Of a stretch of DNA of 22,302 nt, positions 1-5,394 are shown piece by piece; within the stretch, counting starts at the first letter, position 1; each line of letters starts with the position of its first letter. The notes under the pieces were generated by a model. The model worked only from the letters and a program-made list of their open reading frames with translations, was not told where the DNA came from and did not search any database. Made by a program: the position numbers and the translations under genes. This DNA comes from a virus: IMG/VR virus record IMGVR_UViG_3300042368_000857, positions 1-22,302 of that record. The stretch is one strand, 5' to 3'.

Positions 1-192
1 GAATCGAAAAGGTATGATGAGGCACTTTACCATAACGCTATATTGCCGAGAATTATCGACATGGTAGCTAAGTATGGACCGAAAGGGCTACGCATCCACA
101 AGTACTACGGTAAAGATGGTAGATCAACTTATAAGTCAGAAGAGTATGAGGCGTTAAAAGCTAAGATACTTGACTGGTCTAAACTAGACTAA
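1..192 (+). CDS. 3' end of an unrecognised phage protein (5' truncated)
   Basis: An open frame runs from the left edge of the window to a TAA at 190-192 and gives 63 residues. The start lies outside the window. The visible part is charged and rich in Tyr and Lys, ending in KILDWSKLD. I see no motif that names a function. The stop codon is embedded in the first Y-RNA-like element (CTAAAAGTTTTGGG), so the RNA starts essentially at the end of this gene and could be processed from its transcript. Confidence 0.6.
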   Translation, partial: ESKRYDEALYHNAILPRIIDMVAKYGPKGLRIHKYYGKDGRSTYKSEEYEALKAKILDWSKLD

Positions 193-273
193 AAGTTTTG
201 GGATTGTTACAGCAAACTTTTATGCATTTGACTTTTAATCAAAAACGCAAAAAAGCAATCCCGTTGAGTTTTA
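189..273 (+). ncRNA. Y-RNA-like element 1 (short form)
   Basis: The 5' strand (189-217) contains AAAAGTTTTGGGATTG followed by TTACAGCAAAC. The 3' strand has CAATCCC at 256-262 followed by GTTGAGTTTT. GGGATTG (200-206) pairs perfectly with CAATCCC, and below a small internal loop AAAA-TT can pair with GTTGAGTTTT. The interior (218-255) can form a small TTTGA/TCAAA hairpin at 227-243. A second copy at 878-1012 has the same layout, and both sequence differences in the upper helix are compensated there. This is the two-helix, internally looped terminal stem expected of a Ro-binding Y RNA, and it lies 0.85 kb upstream of a Ro60-like gene. The family assignment is inference. Confidence 0.6.
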
Positions 274-344
274 GGATCGTTTCCGCATAAAATGCATTCC
301 TCTGAAAAGGAAAGGTCTCGGTGCAAATCCGAGGGGATCCACCA
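274..344 (+). tRNA. degenerate tRNA-Phe-like element (GAA) with encoded CCA
   Basis: The 5' GGATC pairs with GATCC at the 3' end, which is followed by A-CCA. The anticodon loop CTGAAAA carries GAA, with one C-A mismatch in its stem. The T arm has a perfect CTCGG/CCGAG stem, but its loop is TGCAAAT rather than the usual TTCNANT. The D region is only about 16 nt and folds as GCAT-AAA-ATGC, with no GG in the loop. It starts directly after Y-like element 1. It may be a decayed tRNA, a tRNA mimic, or a processing signal for the preceding RNA. Confidence 0.4.
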
Positions 345-345
345 A

Positions 346-408
346 ATACATACGGAGCTGTTCCTTAAGATGGGTAAGAATGCTTCGGCAAATCGTCTTC
401 GTGTGTAT
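346..408 (+). ncRNA. Predicted branched RNA hairpin
   Basis: ATACATACGGAG (346-357) can pair with CTTCGTGTGTAT (397-408) as a 12-bp stem with two G-U pairs. Inside are two smaller hairpins: one formed by TTCCTTA and TAAGAA (361-380), and TGC-TTCG-GCA (381-390) with a stable UUCG tetraloop. This makes a three-way junction in the leader of the 483-881 gene. I do not recognise the family. The following stretch 409-470 has D-arm-like sequence (TTGGTGTAATAGTAGCA) but no complete tRNA. Confidence 0.35.
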
Positions 409-482
409 CTGATGGGTCCTTGGTGTAATAGTAGCACGTTAAGCAAACGCGATCCTGTTGAATTATAATTATGGAGAAAGTG

Positions 483-881
483 ATGGCAGATCTTAAGGTA
501 GTACCATTCGTTAATATGTTTGGTCAAACGATTAATCCCGGTGAAGATATTATCTATGCTGGTACATCGTGGAAGTCTACGACGTTTCGTAAGGGTAAGT
601 TCGTAGGAGCTTATTATCAAAATGTTTCACGAAGCGTTGTGTCGAGAGACATTGAAGGTAATATCATCAAGGATGAACGTGGTCATACTAAGTATGACCT
701 TGTTACAGAATACAAGCCTGTGGCTGTTAAAATTGAACAGGTTTATGGCGCGAAATGGGTTTATAACCACGAAACGAAGAAGGGCGATTATATCCCTCAT
801 TTTCGTGTAGCGGTTCTTCCTCGGATGAGAGTTTTCCGTCTAGACGCTAAGATGTCTGATCTAGAAAACTCCAGTTTCTAA
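483..881 (+). CDS. Unrecognised phage protein between the two Y-like RNAs
   Basis: This gene encodes about 132 residues. I prefer the ATG at 483 over the one at 471 because GGAG at 474-477 sits 5 bases upstream of it. The protein (MADLKVVPFVNMFGQTINPGED) is rich in Lys and Arg, with many beta-prone segments and a basic middle. I see no signal peptide, membrane segment or catalytic motif. Its position between two Y-RNA-like elements and just upstream of the Ro60-like gene makes an RNA-related role possible, but nothing in the sequence proves it. The gene ends inside the 5' strand of Y-like element 2. Confidence 0.65.
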   Translation: MADLKVVPFVNMFGQTINPGEDIIYAGTSWKSTTFRKGKFVGAYYQNVSRSVVSRDIEGNIIKDERGHTKYDLVTEYKPVAVKIEQVYGAKWVYNHETKKGDYIPHFRVAVLPRMRVFRLDAKMSDLENSSF

Positions 882-1012
882 AAGTTTTGGGTTTCTTACA
901 GCAAACAATCAATGGCGTAAGCCATCGTAGCTCATTTGGTAGAGCATCTGTCTTGTAAACAGAGTGTAGTGGGTTCAATTCCCACCGAAAAATAGAAACC
1001 CGTTGACTTTAA
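878..1012 (+). ncRNA. YrlA-type Y RNA with enclosed tRNA-like module (element 2)
   Basis: The outer stem is AAAAGTTTTGGGTTTC (880-895) with GAAACCC-GTTGACTTT (995-1010). The upper 7 bp are perfect, and below a short internal loop AAAG-TT pairs with GTTGACTTT. Inside, a hairpin ATGGC-GTAA-GCCAT (912-925) stands where a tRNA would have its acceptor stem. It is followed by a canonical D arm (GCTC-ATTTGGTA-GAGC, 930-945), an anticodon-type arm (TCTGT-CTTGTAA-ACAGA, 947-963) and a T arm (GTGGG-TTCAATT-CCCAC, 969-985). There is no acceptor stem and no CCA, so this cannot be an ordinary tRNA-Thr. The architecture (terminal Ro stem plus distal tRNA mimic) is that described for bacterial YrlA RNAs, and a Ro60-like gene starts about 100 bases downstream. 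Confidence 0.7.
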
Positions 1013-1031
1013 ATAGTGTGTAGAGTATATT
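1003..1031 (+). promoter_or_regulatory. Sigma-70-type promoter for the Ro60-like gene
   Basis: TTGACT (1003-1008), a 17-bp spacer and TATATT (1026-1031). The -35 box lies inside the 3' strand of Y-like element 2. Transcription would begin near 1038 and run into the gene that starts at 1116. Confidence 0.6.
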
Positions 1032-1115
1032 AAGAATCTAGATTGAGTTCAGCAACTAAAAAAATCAAACTTGAAATTTGAAAAAAGTTCAATCTGTTGA
1101 AAAAGGAAAGTGAAA

Positions 1116-2540
1116 ATGTCTACTTTTGTTAATGCCGTTAAGAACCAGGAAGCTCGTACCGAGAACGGTATGAAGGCTCGAGCTTCTACTGCTTCCGCTT
1201 GCGTTGATTTGTTCTTCAACGTCGGCGCTATGCGTGGTAAGAACGTAGTTCCTGCGTTCACTGCTGCGTATGTAGAGAACCAGGATCTTGCTGCACGTAT
1301 CGCTCTTTGGGCTCGCGACGTTCGTGGCGGCGCTGGTGAGCGTAAGGTGTTCCGCGACATTCTCCGTGAGCTTGTTCTCAAGGACGAGGACCGCGCTATA
1401 GCTTTGATGCGCAAGATCCCTGAGCTTGGTCGTTGGGACGACCTGTTGGTCTTTGACAAGGACTCAGCTGCTGAGGCAGTTGCGTTCACTTTGATCAAGG
1501 ATGCTTTGGATGCAGGCAATGGTCTGTGTGCTAAGTGGATGCCACGTAAGGGTGAGGATGCGGCTCGTCTGCGTTCGTTCCTTGGTTGGACTCCAAAGTA
1601 CTACCGTAAGCGTCTGGTCGAACTGACTAAGGTTGTCGAGCAGAACATGTGTGCGAACAAGTGGGATGAAATCAACTTCAACCACGTTCCTTCTGTTGCG
1701 TCCTCACGTTACAAGAAGGCGTTTGCTCGTCATACGCCAAAGTACAAGGAATGGGTGGAGAAGCTCGTAAAGGGTGATCCAACTGCAAAGGTTAACGCTG
1801 GAGCAGTGTACCCATACGATGTACTGAAGGGTGTTATCGGTGCATACCGACTGAGCTATGAAAAGGCCAACCTTGACCACATCGTGGCTCAGTGGGAGGC
1901 TTTGCCTAACTACGTTGGTGATGCGAACATCCTGCCAATCGTCGACGTCTCTGGCTCAATGATGTCACCTGCAGGTGGTTACGGCTCTAAGTCGTTGACT
2001 ACTTGTCTTGATGTTTCTGTTTCGCTTGGTCTTTACCTTGCAGACAAGAACAAGGGTAAGTTCAAGGATACGTTCTTGACTTTCTCTGACAAGCCTGAGC
2101 TTATGCACTTGAAGGGCAACATTCTGGGTAAGATCCAGCAGATGTCAGCTTCAGAATGGGGTATGAGCACTAATCTTCACGCAGCAATGCGTAAGATCCT
2201 TGATGTCGCAGTCAAGGGTAATGTGCCTCAGGAGGAAATGCCTGACATGCTGTTGATCCTTTCGGATATGCAGTTCAATGCTTGTGTTCGTTTCGACGAC
2301 TCAGCGATGGAAATGATCGAGCGTAAGTTCGAAGCTGCTGGGTACAAGGTGCCTAAGATCGTGTTCTGGAACCTTAACGCAAAGGACAACGTTCCTGTTA
2401 AGTTCGACAAGCGCGATACTGCTCTTGTTTCTGGTTTCTCTCCAGCCATCGTTAAGGCGGTTCTGTCCGGTAACATGGAAAACTTCACACCTGAAGGGAT
2501 CATGTTGAAGGCAGTAATGAACGATCGTTACGACTACTAA
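1116..2540 (+). CDS. Ro60/TROVE-like RNA-binding protein with C-terminal vWA domain (DUF2828-type)
   Basis: The protein has 474 residues from the ATG at 1116, which has AGGA at 1104-1107; a GTG at 1110 is the alternative. The N-terminal two thirds is helical, with blocks characteristic of the DUF2828/TROVE-like group: VDLFFNVGAMRG, ARDVRGGAGERKVFRDIL and KIPELGRWDDLL. The C-terminal part is a von Willebrand A fold with a complete metal-ion adhesion site: DVSGS, then a Thr in GMSTNL and an Asp in LSDMQF. Ro60 has the same plan, a ring of helical repeats plus vWA, and binds Y RNA and misfolded RNA. Two Y-RNA-like elements directly upstream support a Ro-like RNP. Codon use is richer in G+C and more uniform than in neighbouring genes, suggesting high expression or different ancestry. 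Family membership is known biology; RNA partnership is inference. Confidence 0.8.
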   Translation: MSTFVNAVKNQEARTENGMKARASTASACVDLFFNVGAMRGKNVVPAFTAAYVENQDLAARIALWARDVRGGAGERKVFRDILRELVLKDEDRAIALMRKIPELGRWDDLLVFDKDSAAEAVAFTLIKDALDAGNGLCAKWMPRKGEDAARLRSFLGWTPKYYRKRLVELTKVVEQNMCANKWDEINFNHVPSVASSRYKKAFARHTPKYKEWVEKLVKGDPTAKVNAGAVYPYDVLKGVIGAYRLSYEKANLDHIVAQWEALPNYVGDANILPIVDVSGSMMSPAGGYGSKSLTTCLDVSVSLGLYLADKNKGKFKDTFLTFSDKPELMHLKGNILGKIQQMSASEWGMSTNLHAAMRKILDVAVKGNVPQEEMPDMLLILSDMQFNACVRFDDSAMEMIERKFEAAGYKVPKIVFWNLNAKDNVPVKFDKRDTALVSGFSPAIVKAVLSGNMENFTPEGIMLKAVMNDRYDY

Positions 2541-2543
2541 AAG

Positions 2544-2563
2544 AGGGGGAAGAAATTCCCCCT
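2544..2563 (+). terminator. Hairpin after the Ro60-like gene
   Basis: AGGGGGAA-GAAA-TTCCCCCT is an 8-bp stem with a GAAA tetraloop just after the stop codon. It has no U tract, so it is more likely an mRNA 3' stabiliser or processing barrier than an efficient intrinsic terminator. Confidence 0.5.
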
Positions 2564-2578
2564 AAATACTAGACAATT

Positions 2579-2652
2579 GCGGGGTTGGTATATGGGTTGT
2601 GCTCTAGCCTTCCAAGCTAGTGAAACGGGTTCGAGTCCCGTACCCCGCTCCA
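2579..2652 (+). tRNA. tRNA-Gly(TCC)
   Basis: A full cloverleaf: acceptor GCGGGGT/ACCCCGC, anticodon arm CTAGC-CTTCCAA-GCTAG (anticodon TCC, reads GGA), T arm CGGG-TTCGAGT-CCCG, discriminator T, encoded CCA. It lies between the Ro60-like and YkuK-like genes. Confidence 0.93.
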
Positions 2653-2679
2653 ATCTATCCAATCTAATAAAGGTGTATT

Positions 2680-3180
2680 ATGATCAGGAAAGAACTAAAC
2701 ATCGCAGAAGTAAAGACGTTTATCGACGCTCAAACACCAGAAACTAAAGTTTATCTTGGTGGTGACTCAGAACGTTTTCAGATCAACGGTGTTTGGCATG
2801 CAGACTATATCAACGTTGTAGTTGTTCACAAAAACGGTAAGAATGGTTGTCGTGTGTTTGGTGGTATCGTGCGTGAGCGCGACTATGATCAGCAAAAGGA
2901 TAAGCCTCGTATGCGTCTGATGAACGAAGTTATGAAGACCGCTCAACTTTACATGGACCTTCATGACGTTCTTGAAAACCGTGATGTTGAAATCCACTTG
3001 GACATTAATCCAAACAAGGAACACGGTTCTTCATGCGTTATCAACGAAGCTGTTGGTTACATCCGTGGTATGTGTAACATCATACCTTTGGTCAAGCCAA
3101 ACGCTTGGGCTGCCAGCTACTGTGCTGACCGTTACAAGGACGCTATTCAGCACATTAACCATAAGCAGGATGCAGCTTAA
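2680..3180 (+). CDS. YkuK-type RNase H-fold protein
   Basis: This is a 166-residue protein. It shows the pattern of the YkuK/DUF458 branch of the RNase H fold: VYLGGDSER near residue 25 (first acidic position), VVVVHKNG, EIHLDIN near 103-109 (second acidic cluster), GYIRGM and VKPNAWAASYCADR at the C-terminus. Family members have the RNase H core strands and conserved acidic residues, but their substrate is not established. It sits between two tRNA genes and after a Ro60-like gene, so an RNA-directed role is attractive but unproven. The start at 2680 follows AAAGGTG. Confidence 0.7.
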   Translation: MIRKELNIAEVKTFIDAQTPETKVYLGGDSERFQINGVWHADYINVVVVHKNGKNGCRVFGGIVRERDYDQQKDKPRMRLMNEVMKTAQLYMDLHDVLENRDVEIHLDINPNKEHGSSCVINEAVGYIRGMCNIIPLVKPNAWAASYCADRYKDAIQHINHKQDAA

Positions 3181-3269
3181 TGGATTTTATTATCCCGACA
3201 ATTCTGGGTGCTTATGTCATTGGCATAAGCATCCTTGTCATACGCAACAATCTCCGCTTCTATAAATAA
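3180..3269 (+). CDS. 29-residue single-span membrane peptide
   Basis: ATG overlaps the TAA of the preceding gene (TAATG). The peptide starts MDFIIPTILGAYVIGISILV and ends in the basic tail IRNNLRFYK. One hydrophobic segment (about residues 3-21) followed by positive charges predicts a single-span inner-membrane peptide with its C-terminus inside. Coupled translation with the upstream gene and the clean hydrophobic/basic layout argue that it is real. The function is unknown; small phage membrane peptides often act on lysis control or superinfection, but nothing here shows that. Confidence 0.5.
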   Translation: MDFIIPTILGAYVIGISILVIRNNLRFYK

Positions 3270-3284
3270 TATTGGTATTCCGGT

Positions 3285-3327
3285 ATTGCACCGAAAGGTG
3301 TAATTTCGCGCTATGTTTATACATAGC
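3285..3327 (+). other. Two consecutive hairpins ahead of tRNA-Met
   Basis: TTGCACC-GAAA-GGTGTAA (3286-3303, GNRA tetraloop, one G-U pair) is followed by GCTATGT-TTAT-ACATAGC (3310-3327) and a short A run. They fill the space between the membrane peptide and tRNA-Met. They may stabilise the upstream mRNA end or guide tRNA processing. Confidence 0.4.
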
Positions 3328-3337
3328 AAAACCCAAC

Positions 3338-3412
3338 GCGCCTGTAGCTTAAAGGTGAAGCTGACAGCTCATAACTGTCTGAGTATAGGTTCGAGTCCTA
3401 TCGGGCGCACCA
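3338..3412 (+). tRNA. tRNA-Met(CAT) (or Ile2)
   Basis: Acceptor GCGCCTG/CGGGCGC, anticodon arm GACAG-CTCATAA-CTGTC, T arm TATAGG-TTCGAGT-CCTAT, discriminator A, encoded CCA. A CAT anticodon can be elongator Met, initiator Met or lysidine-modified Ile; the sequence alone does not decide. Confidence 0.9.
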
Positions 3413-3431
3413 ACTAAGAAAGGAGATAATA

Positions 3432-3785
3432 ATGTCAAAGTTATTATTCTCACTACTTGCAGTAGGATTTATGTTTGTTAACGTTCCTACTGCTGATGCT
3501 GGCAAAGTAAAGGCATCGTGGTACGATTGCGCTAAACCCGGAGAATGCAGTAGGCACAAAATTACCGCAAATGGCGAAAAATTTAATCCTAATGCTCTCA
3601 CCGCCGCCCATAGGACTCTGCCGTTCGGCACTAAAGTAAGAGTCACTTATAAGGGTAGGTCTGTAATAGTTCGGATCAATGACCGTGGACCATTCATTAA
3701 AGGTAGGTCACTTGATCTTTCTAGAGCTGCAGCTAGAAAAATCGGTTGTAAGGGTGTATGCGTAGTTACAATTAAAGTATTGTAA
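3432..3785 (+). CDS. rlpA: Secreted RlpA-like double-psi beta-barrel protein
   Basis: This 117-residue protein starts with a signal peptide (about residues 1-23, [23 protein letters not shown]) and continues directly into an RlpA-type double-psi beta-barrel: [36 protein letters not shown] and [26 protein letters not shown]. The DRGPF block and the [13 protein letters not shown] blocks are the family signature. Bacterial RlpA is a septal or outer-membrane lytic transglycosylase acting on glycan strands without stem peptides. This copy lacks the C-terminal SPOR domain, as short versions do. Four Cys residues may form periplasmic disulfides. The ribosome site AAGGAG lies just before the ATG at 3432. 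It probably helps degrade or remodel host peptidoglycan. Confidence 0.85.
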   Translation: MSKLLFSLLAVGFMFVNVPTADAGKVKASWYDCAKPGECSRHKITANGEKFNPNALTAAHRTLPFGTKVRVTYKGRSVIVRINDRGPFIKGRSLDLSRAAARKIGCKGVCVVTIKVL

Positions 3786-3794
3786 AACACAATA

Positions 3795-3825
3795 AGTAGT
3801 AGGGGGAAACTCCTACTACTTTTTT
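3795..3825 (+). terminator. Rho-independent terminator after rlpA
   Basis: An 11-bp stem AGTAGTAGGGG/CTCCTACTACT with a GAAA tetraloop, followed by six T. Confidence 0.9.
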
Positions 3826-3837
3826 CAGGGGAAAAGA

Positions 3838-4398
3838 ATGATTATAAAAGAAGAAAAACCAACTATCCCCTCAATTGAAGATTATCACTATTATCTCTTC
3901 AACGAGGACTTCAATTCTAAATCTACTGGCGACTTGATCAAGTTTATTATTGAAAGAAACTTAATTATCAAAGATAGACCGAAGATGATGAAGTTGATAA
4001 TCAACTCTCCTGGCGGAGAAGTTAATTCAGCCTTCGCGTTAATTGATACTATAAAAGGTTCAAAAATACCTGTATATACTTACGGACTTGGAGAAATTGC
4101 CAGCTGCGGATTGTTAACTTTTATCGCAGGTGAAAAGGGCAAAAGATTTATTACCAGAAACACAGCAATTTTATCACACCAATTCAGCTGGGGTTCTTGG
4201 GGCAAAGAACATGAGCTTATGGCTCGCGTTAAAGAGTTCAACAACACACAAGAGAGAATTATAGAACACTATAAAAGATGTACAGGATTAACTGACAAGC
4301 AAATCAAAACTTATTTATTGCCGCCAGAAGATGTTTGGCTTACTGCTAAAGAAGCAGTTAAGTATGGTATTGCGGATGAGATTGTAGAATTCTATTAA
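3838..4398 (+). CDS. clpP: ClpP-family serine protease
   Basis: The protein has 186 residues and the ClpP/crotonase-like fold. The catalytic triad is visible: Ser89 in EIASCG, His114 in ILSHQF, and Asp165 in PPEDVWLTAKEA. NSPGGEVNSAFALIDTI (about 56-72) is the conserved oxyanion-loop and helix region. The usual nucleophile block ASMGA is ASCGL here. Length fits mature ClpP, without a leader. No ClpX, ClpA or other unfoldase is present in the window, so it either uses host ATPases, acts alone on small substrates or serves head maturation, as ClpP-like proteases do in some phages. It starts right after a terminator, following GGGGAAAAGA. Confidence 0.85.
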   Translation: MIIKEEKPTIPSIEDYHYYLFNEDFNSKSTGDLIKFIIERNLIIKDRPKMMKLIINSPGGEVNSAFALIDTIKGSKIPVYTYGLGEIASCGLLTFIAGEKGKRFITRNTAILSHQFSWGSWGKEHELMARVKEFNNTQERIIEHYKRCTGLTDKQIKTYLLPPEDVWLTAKEAVKYGIADEIVEFY

Positions 4399-4412
4399 CA
4401 GATAAATAAAGC

Positions 4413-4441
4413 TTTACTAATAATCAAAATGGTATTATAAT
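4413..4441 (+). promoter_or_regulatory. Sigma-70-type promoter before glutaredoxin
   Basis: TTTACT (4413-4418), 17-bp spacer, TATAAT (4436-4441). The start of transcription would be near 4448, so the message may be almost leaderless for the gene starting at 4449 (or its second ATG at 4452). Confidence 0.55.
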
Positions 4442-4448
4442 AGAGGTT

Positions 4449-4715
4449 ATGATGAATGTAATTTTGTACACCAAAGATAATTGTTCTTACTGCACCAACA
4501 CCAAGTTGCTTTTAACAAGCAAGGGTATTTCCTTTACTGAAATGAAATTAGGTGAAGATTTTACACGCGAAACTCTTCTAGAAATGTTTCCTGAAGCCAA
4601 AACGTTTCCTGTCATTGTCGTTGATGGCTTTAATATTGGTGGTTATGTTCAGCTTAAAGAAAAGTTAAATAACACTTTACAAGAGAGCAGAAAATTCTTA
4701 ACTGAAGGAATATAA
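4449..4715 (+). CDS. grx: Glutaredoxin
   Basis: The protein has 88 residues with a thioredoxin fold. The dithiol active site is C12-S-Y-C15, followed by the cis-proline loop TFPVI (Pro54) and the GG of the glutathione site (IGGY, 64-66). Length is typical of phage glutaredoxins such as T4 NrdC. It reduces disulfides with glutathione and classically supplies electrons to ribonucleotide reductase. No reductase is seen in this window. ATG codons at 4449 and 4452 are both possible starts. It is followed after one base by the next gene, so the two are co-translated. Confidence 0.9.
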   Translation: MMNVILYTKDNCSYCTNTKLLLTSKGISFTEMKLGEDFTRETLLEMFPEAKTFPVIVVDGFNIGGYVQLKEKLNNTLQESRKFLTEGI

Positions 4716-4716
4716 T

Positions 4717-4992
4717 ATGTATAATCGTGATACTATTCTTAAAGATTTGAGAGAAAATGTTGTTGAGGTTTCTTTCAATAAAATCAATGGTGAACAAAGG
4801 CTTATGCGTTGCACTTTGATGCCAGGTCATTTACCAAAATCCTACAACGAAAATATCCAAGAACAATCTGAAGAAAAAGAATTTCACCAACAGAATCCTA
4901 ATGTAATTGCTGCATGGGATGTCCAAAAAGGTGGATGGCGTTCATTCAGAATAGACTCTGTAGAGTACCTACAGGTTATCGACGGTTATTGA
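4717..4992 (+). CDS. Small phage SH3-like beta-barrel protein (DUF2693-type)
   Basis: This 91-residue protein has the pattern of a small phage family with a WYL/SH3-like barrel: VEVSFNKINGEQRLMRCTLMP in the N-terminal half and IAAWDVQKGGWRSFRIDSV in the C-terminal half. The molecular function is not established; such proteins are common accessory genes in T4-like phages. The start follows AAGGAA with a one-base gap from glutaredoxin. The middle segment (about 45-58) is acidic and probably disordered. Confidence 0.65.
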   Translation: MYNRDTILKDLRENVVEVSFNKINGEQRLMRCTLMPGHLPKSYNENIQEQSEEKEFHQQNPNVIAAWDVQKGGWRSFRIDSVEYLQVIDGY

Positions 4993-5039
4993 TCAAATTC
5001 AATAACTATTTTTCAACAACTAATAGGAGTTAAAATGGT

Positions 5040-5393
5040 ATGTCATACTGGGGTTATCACCTAATTCTCGATTGCGCTGGACTTAACCCAAAATCAATCA
5101 GAAGCAAAGAAAACATTTATAATTTTGCCAAGCAGCTTGTCAAGGATATTGACATGGTTGCTTATGGTGAGCCACAGATCGTTAAGTTCGGTCATAGTGG
5201 TAAGGAAGGGTATACATTAGTTCAGCTTATTGAGACCAGTAATATATGCGTCCATTTCGTTGAAGAAGATAACACTGCATACTTCGATATCTTCTCTTGC
5301 AAGACTTATGATAATGATGTTGTTATTGGTCTTGTCGAGGAATATTTCGGAGCAACAAGCGTACGCCAAACATATCTAACTAGACAGGCATAA
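5040..5393 (+). CDS. speD: AdoMet decarboxylase-type pyruvoyl enzyme
   Basis: The 117-residue protein matches the short bacterial S-adenosylmethionine decarboxylase (SpeD/SpeH) fold. The expected residues occur at the correct spacing: Ser67 in LIETSNICVH as the site of self-cleavage and pyruvoyl formation, His72 for processing, and Cys87 in FDIFSCK as the catalytic acid. Their mutual spacing (5 and 15 residues) equals that of the well-studied Thermotoga enzyme. The start region YHLILDCAGL is also typical. It would make decarboxylated AdoMet for spermidine; related enzymes have shifted to arginine or ornithine, so the substrate is open. AGGAG (5025-5029) serves the ATG at 5040, although an out-of-frame ATG at 5035 opens a nine-codon frame. 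No polyamine aminopropyltransferase is seen nearby. Confidence 0.8.
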   Translation: MSYWGYHLILDCAGLNPKSIRSKENIYNFAKQLVKDIDMVAYGEPQIVKFGHSGKEGYTLVQLIETSNICVHFVEEDNTAYFDIFSCKTYDNDVVIGLVEEYFGATSVRQTYLTRQA

Positions 5394-5394
5394 T

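Noticed and set aside
920-990. An ordinary tRNA-Thr(TGT)
   Set aside because: D, anticodon and T arms fit, but the 5' GCCAT is already paired in a GNRA hairpin, acceptor pairing is only about three bases, there is no CCA, and the unit is enclosed in the conserved Y-like stem. A regular tRNA-Thr(TGT) exists at 19944.
1049-1519. Minus-strand ORF of 156 residues inside the Ro60-like gene
   Set aside because: It is the antisense shadow of a clear vWA/TROVE-like coding region and has Ser/Arg-rich low-complexity composition and no ribosome site.
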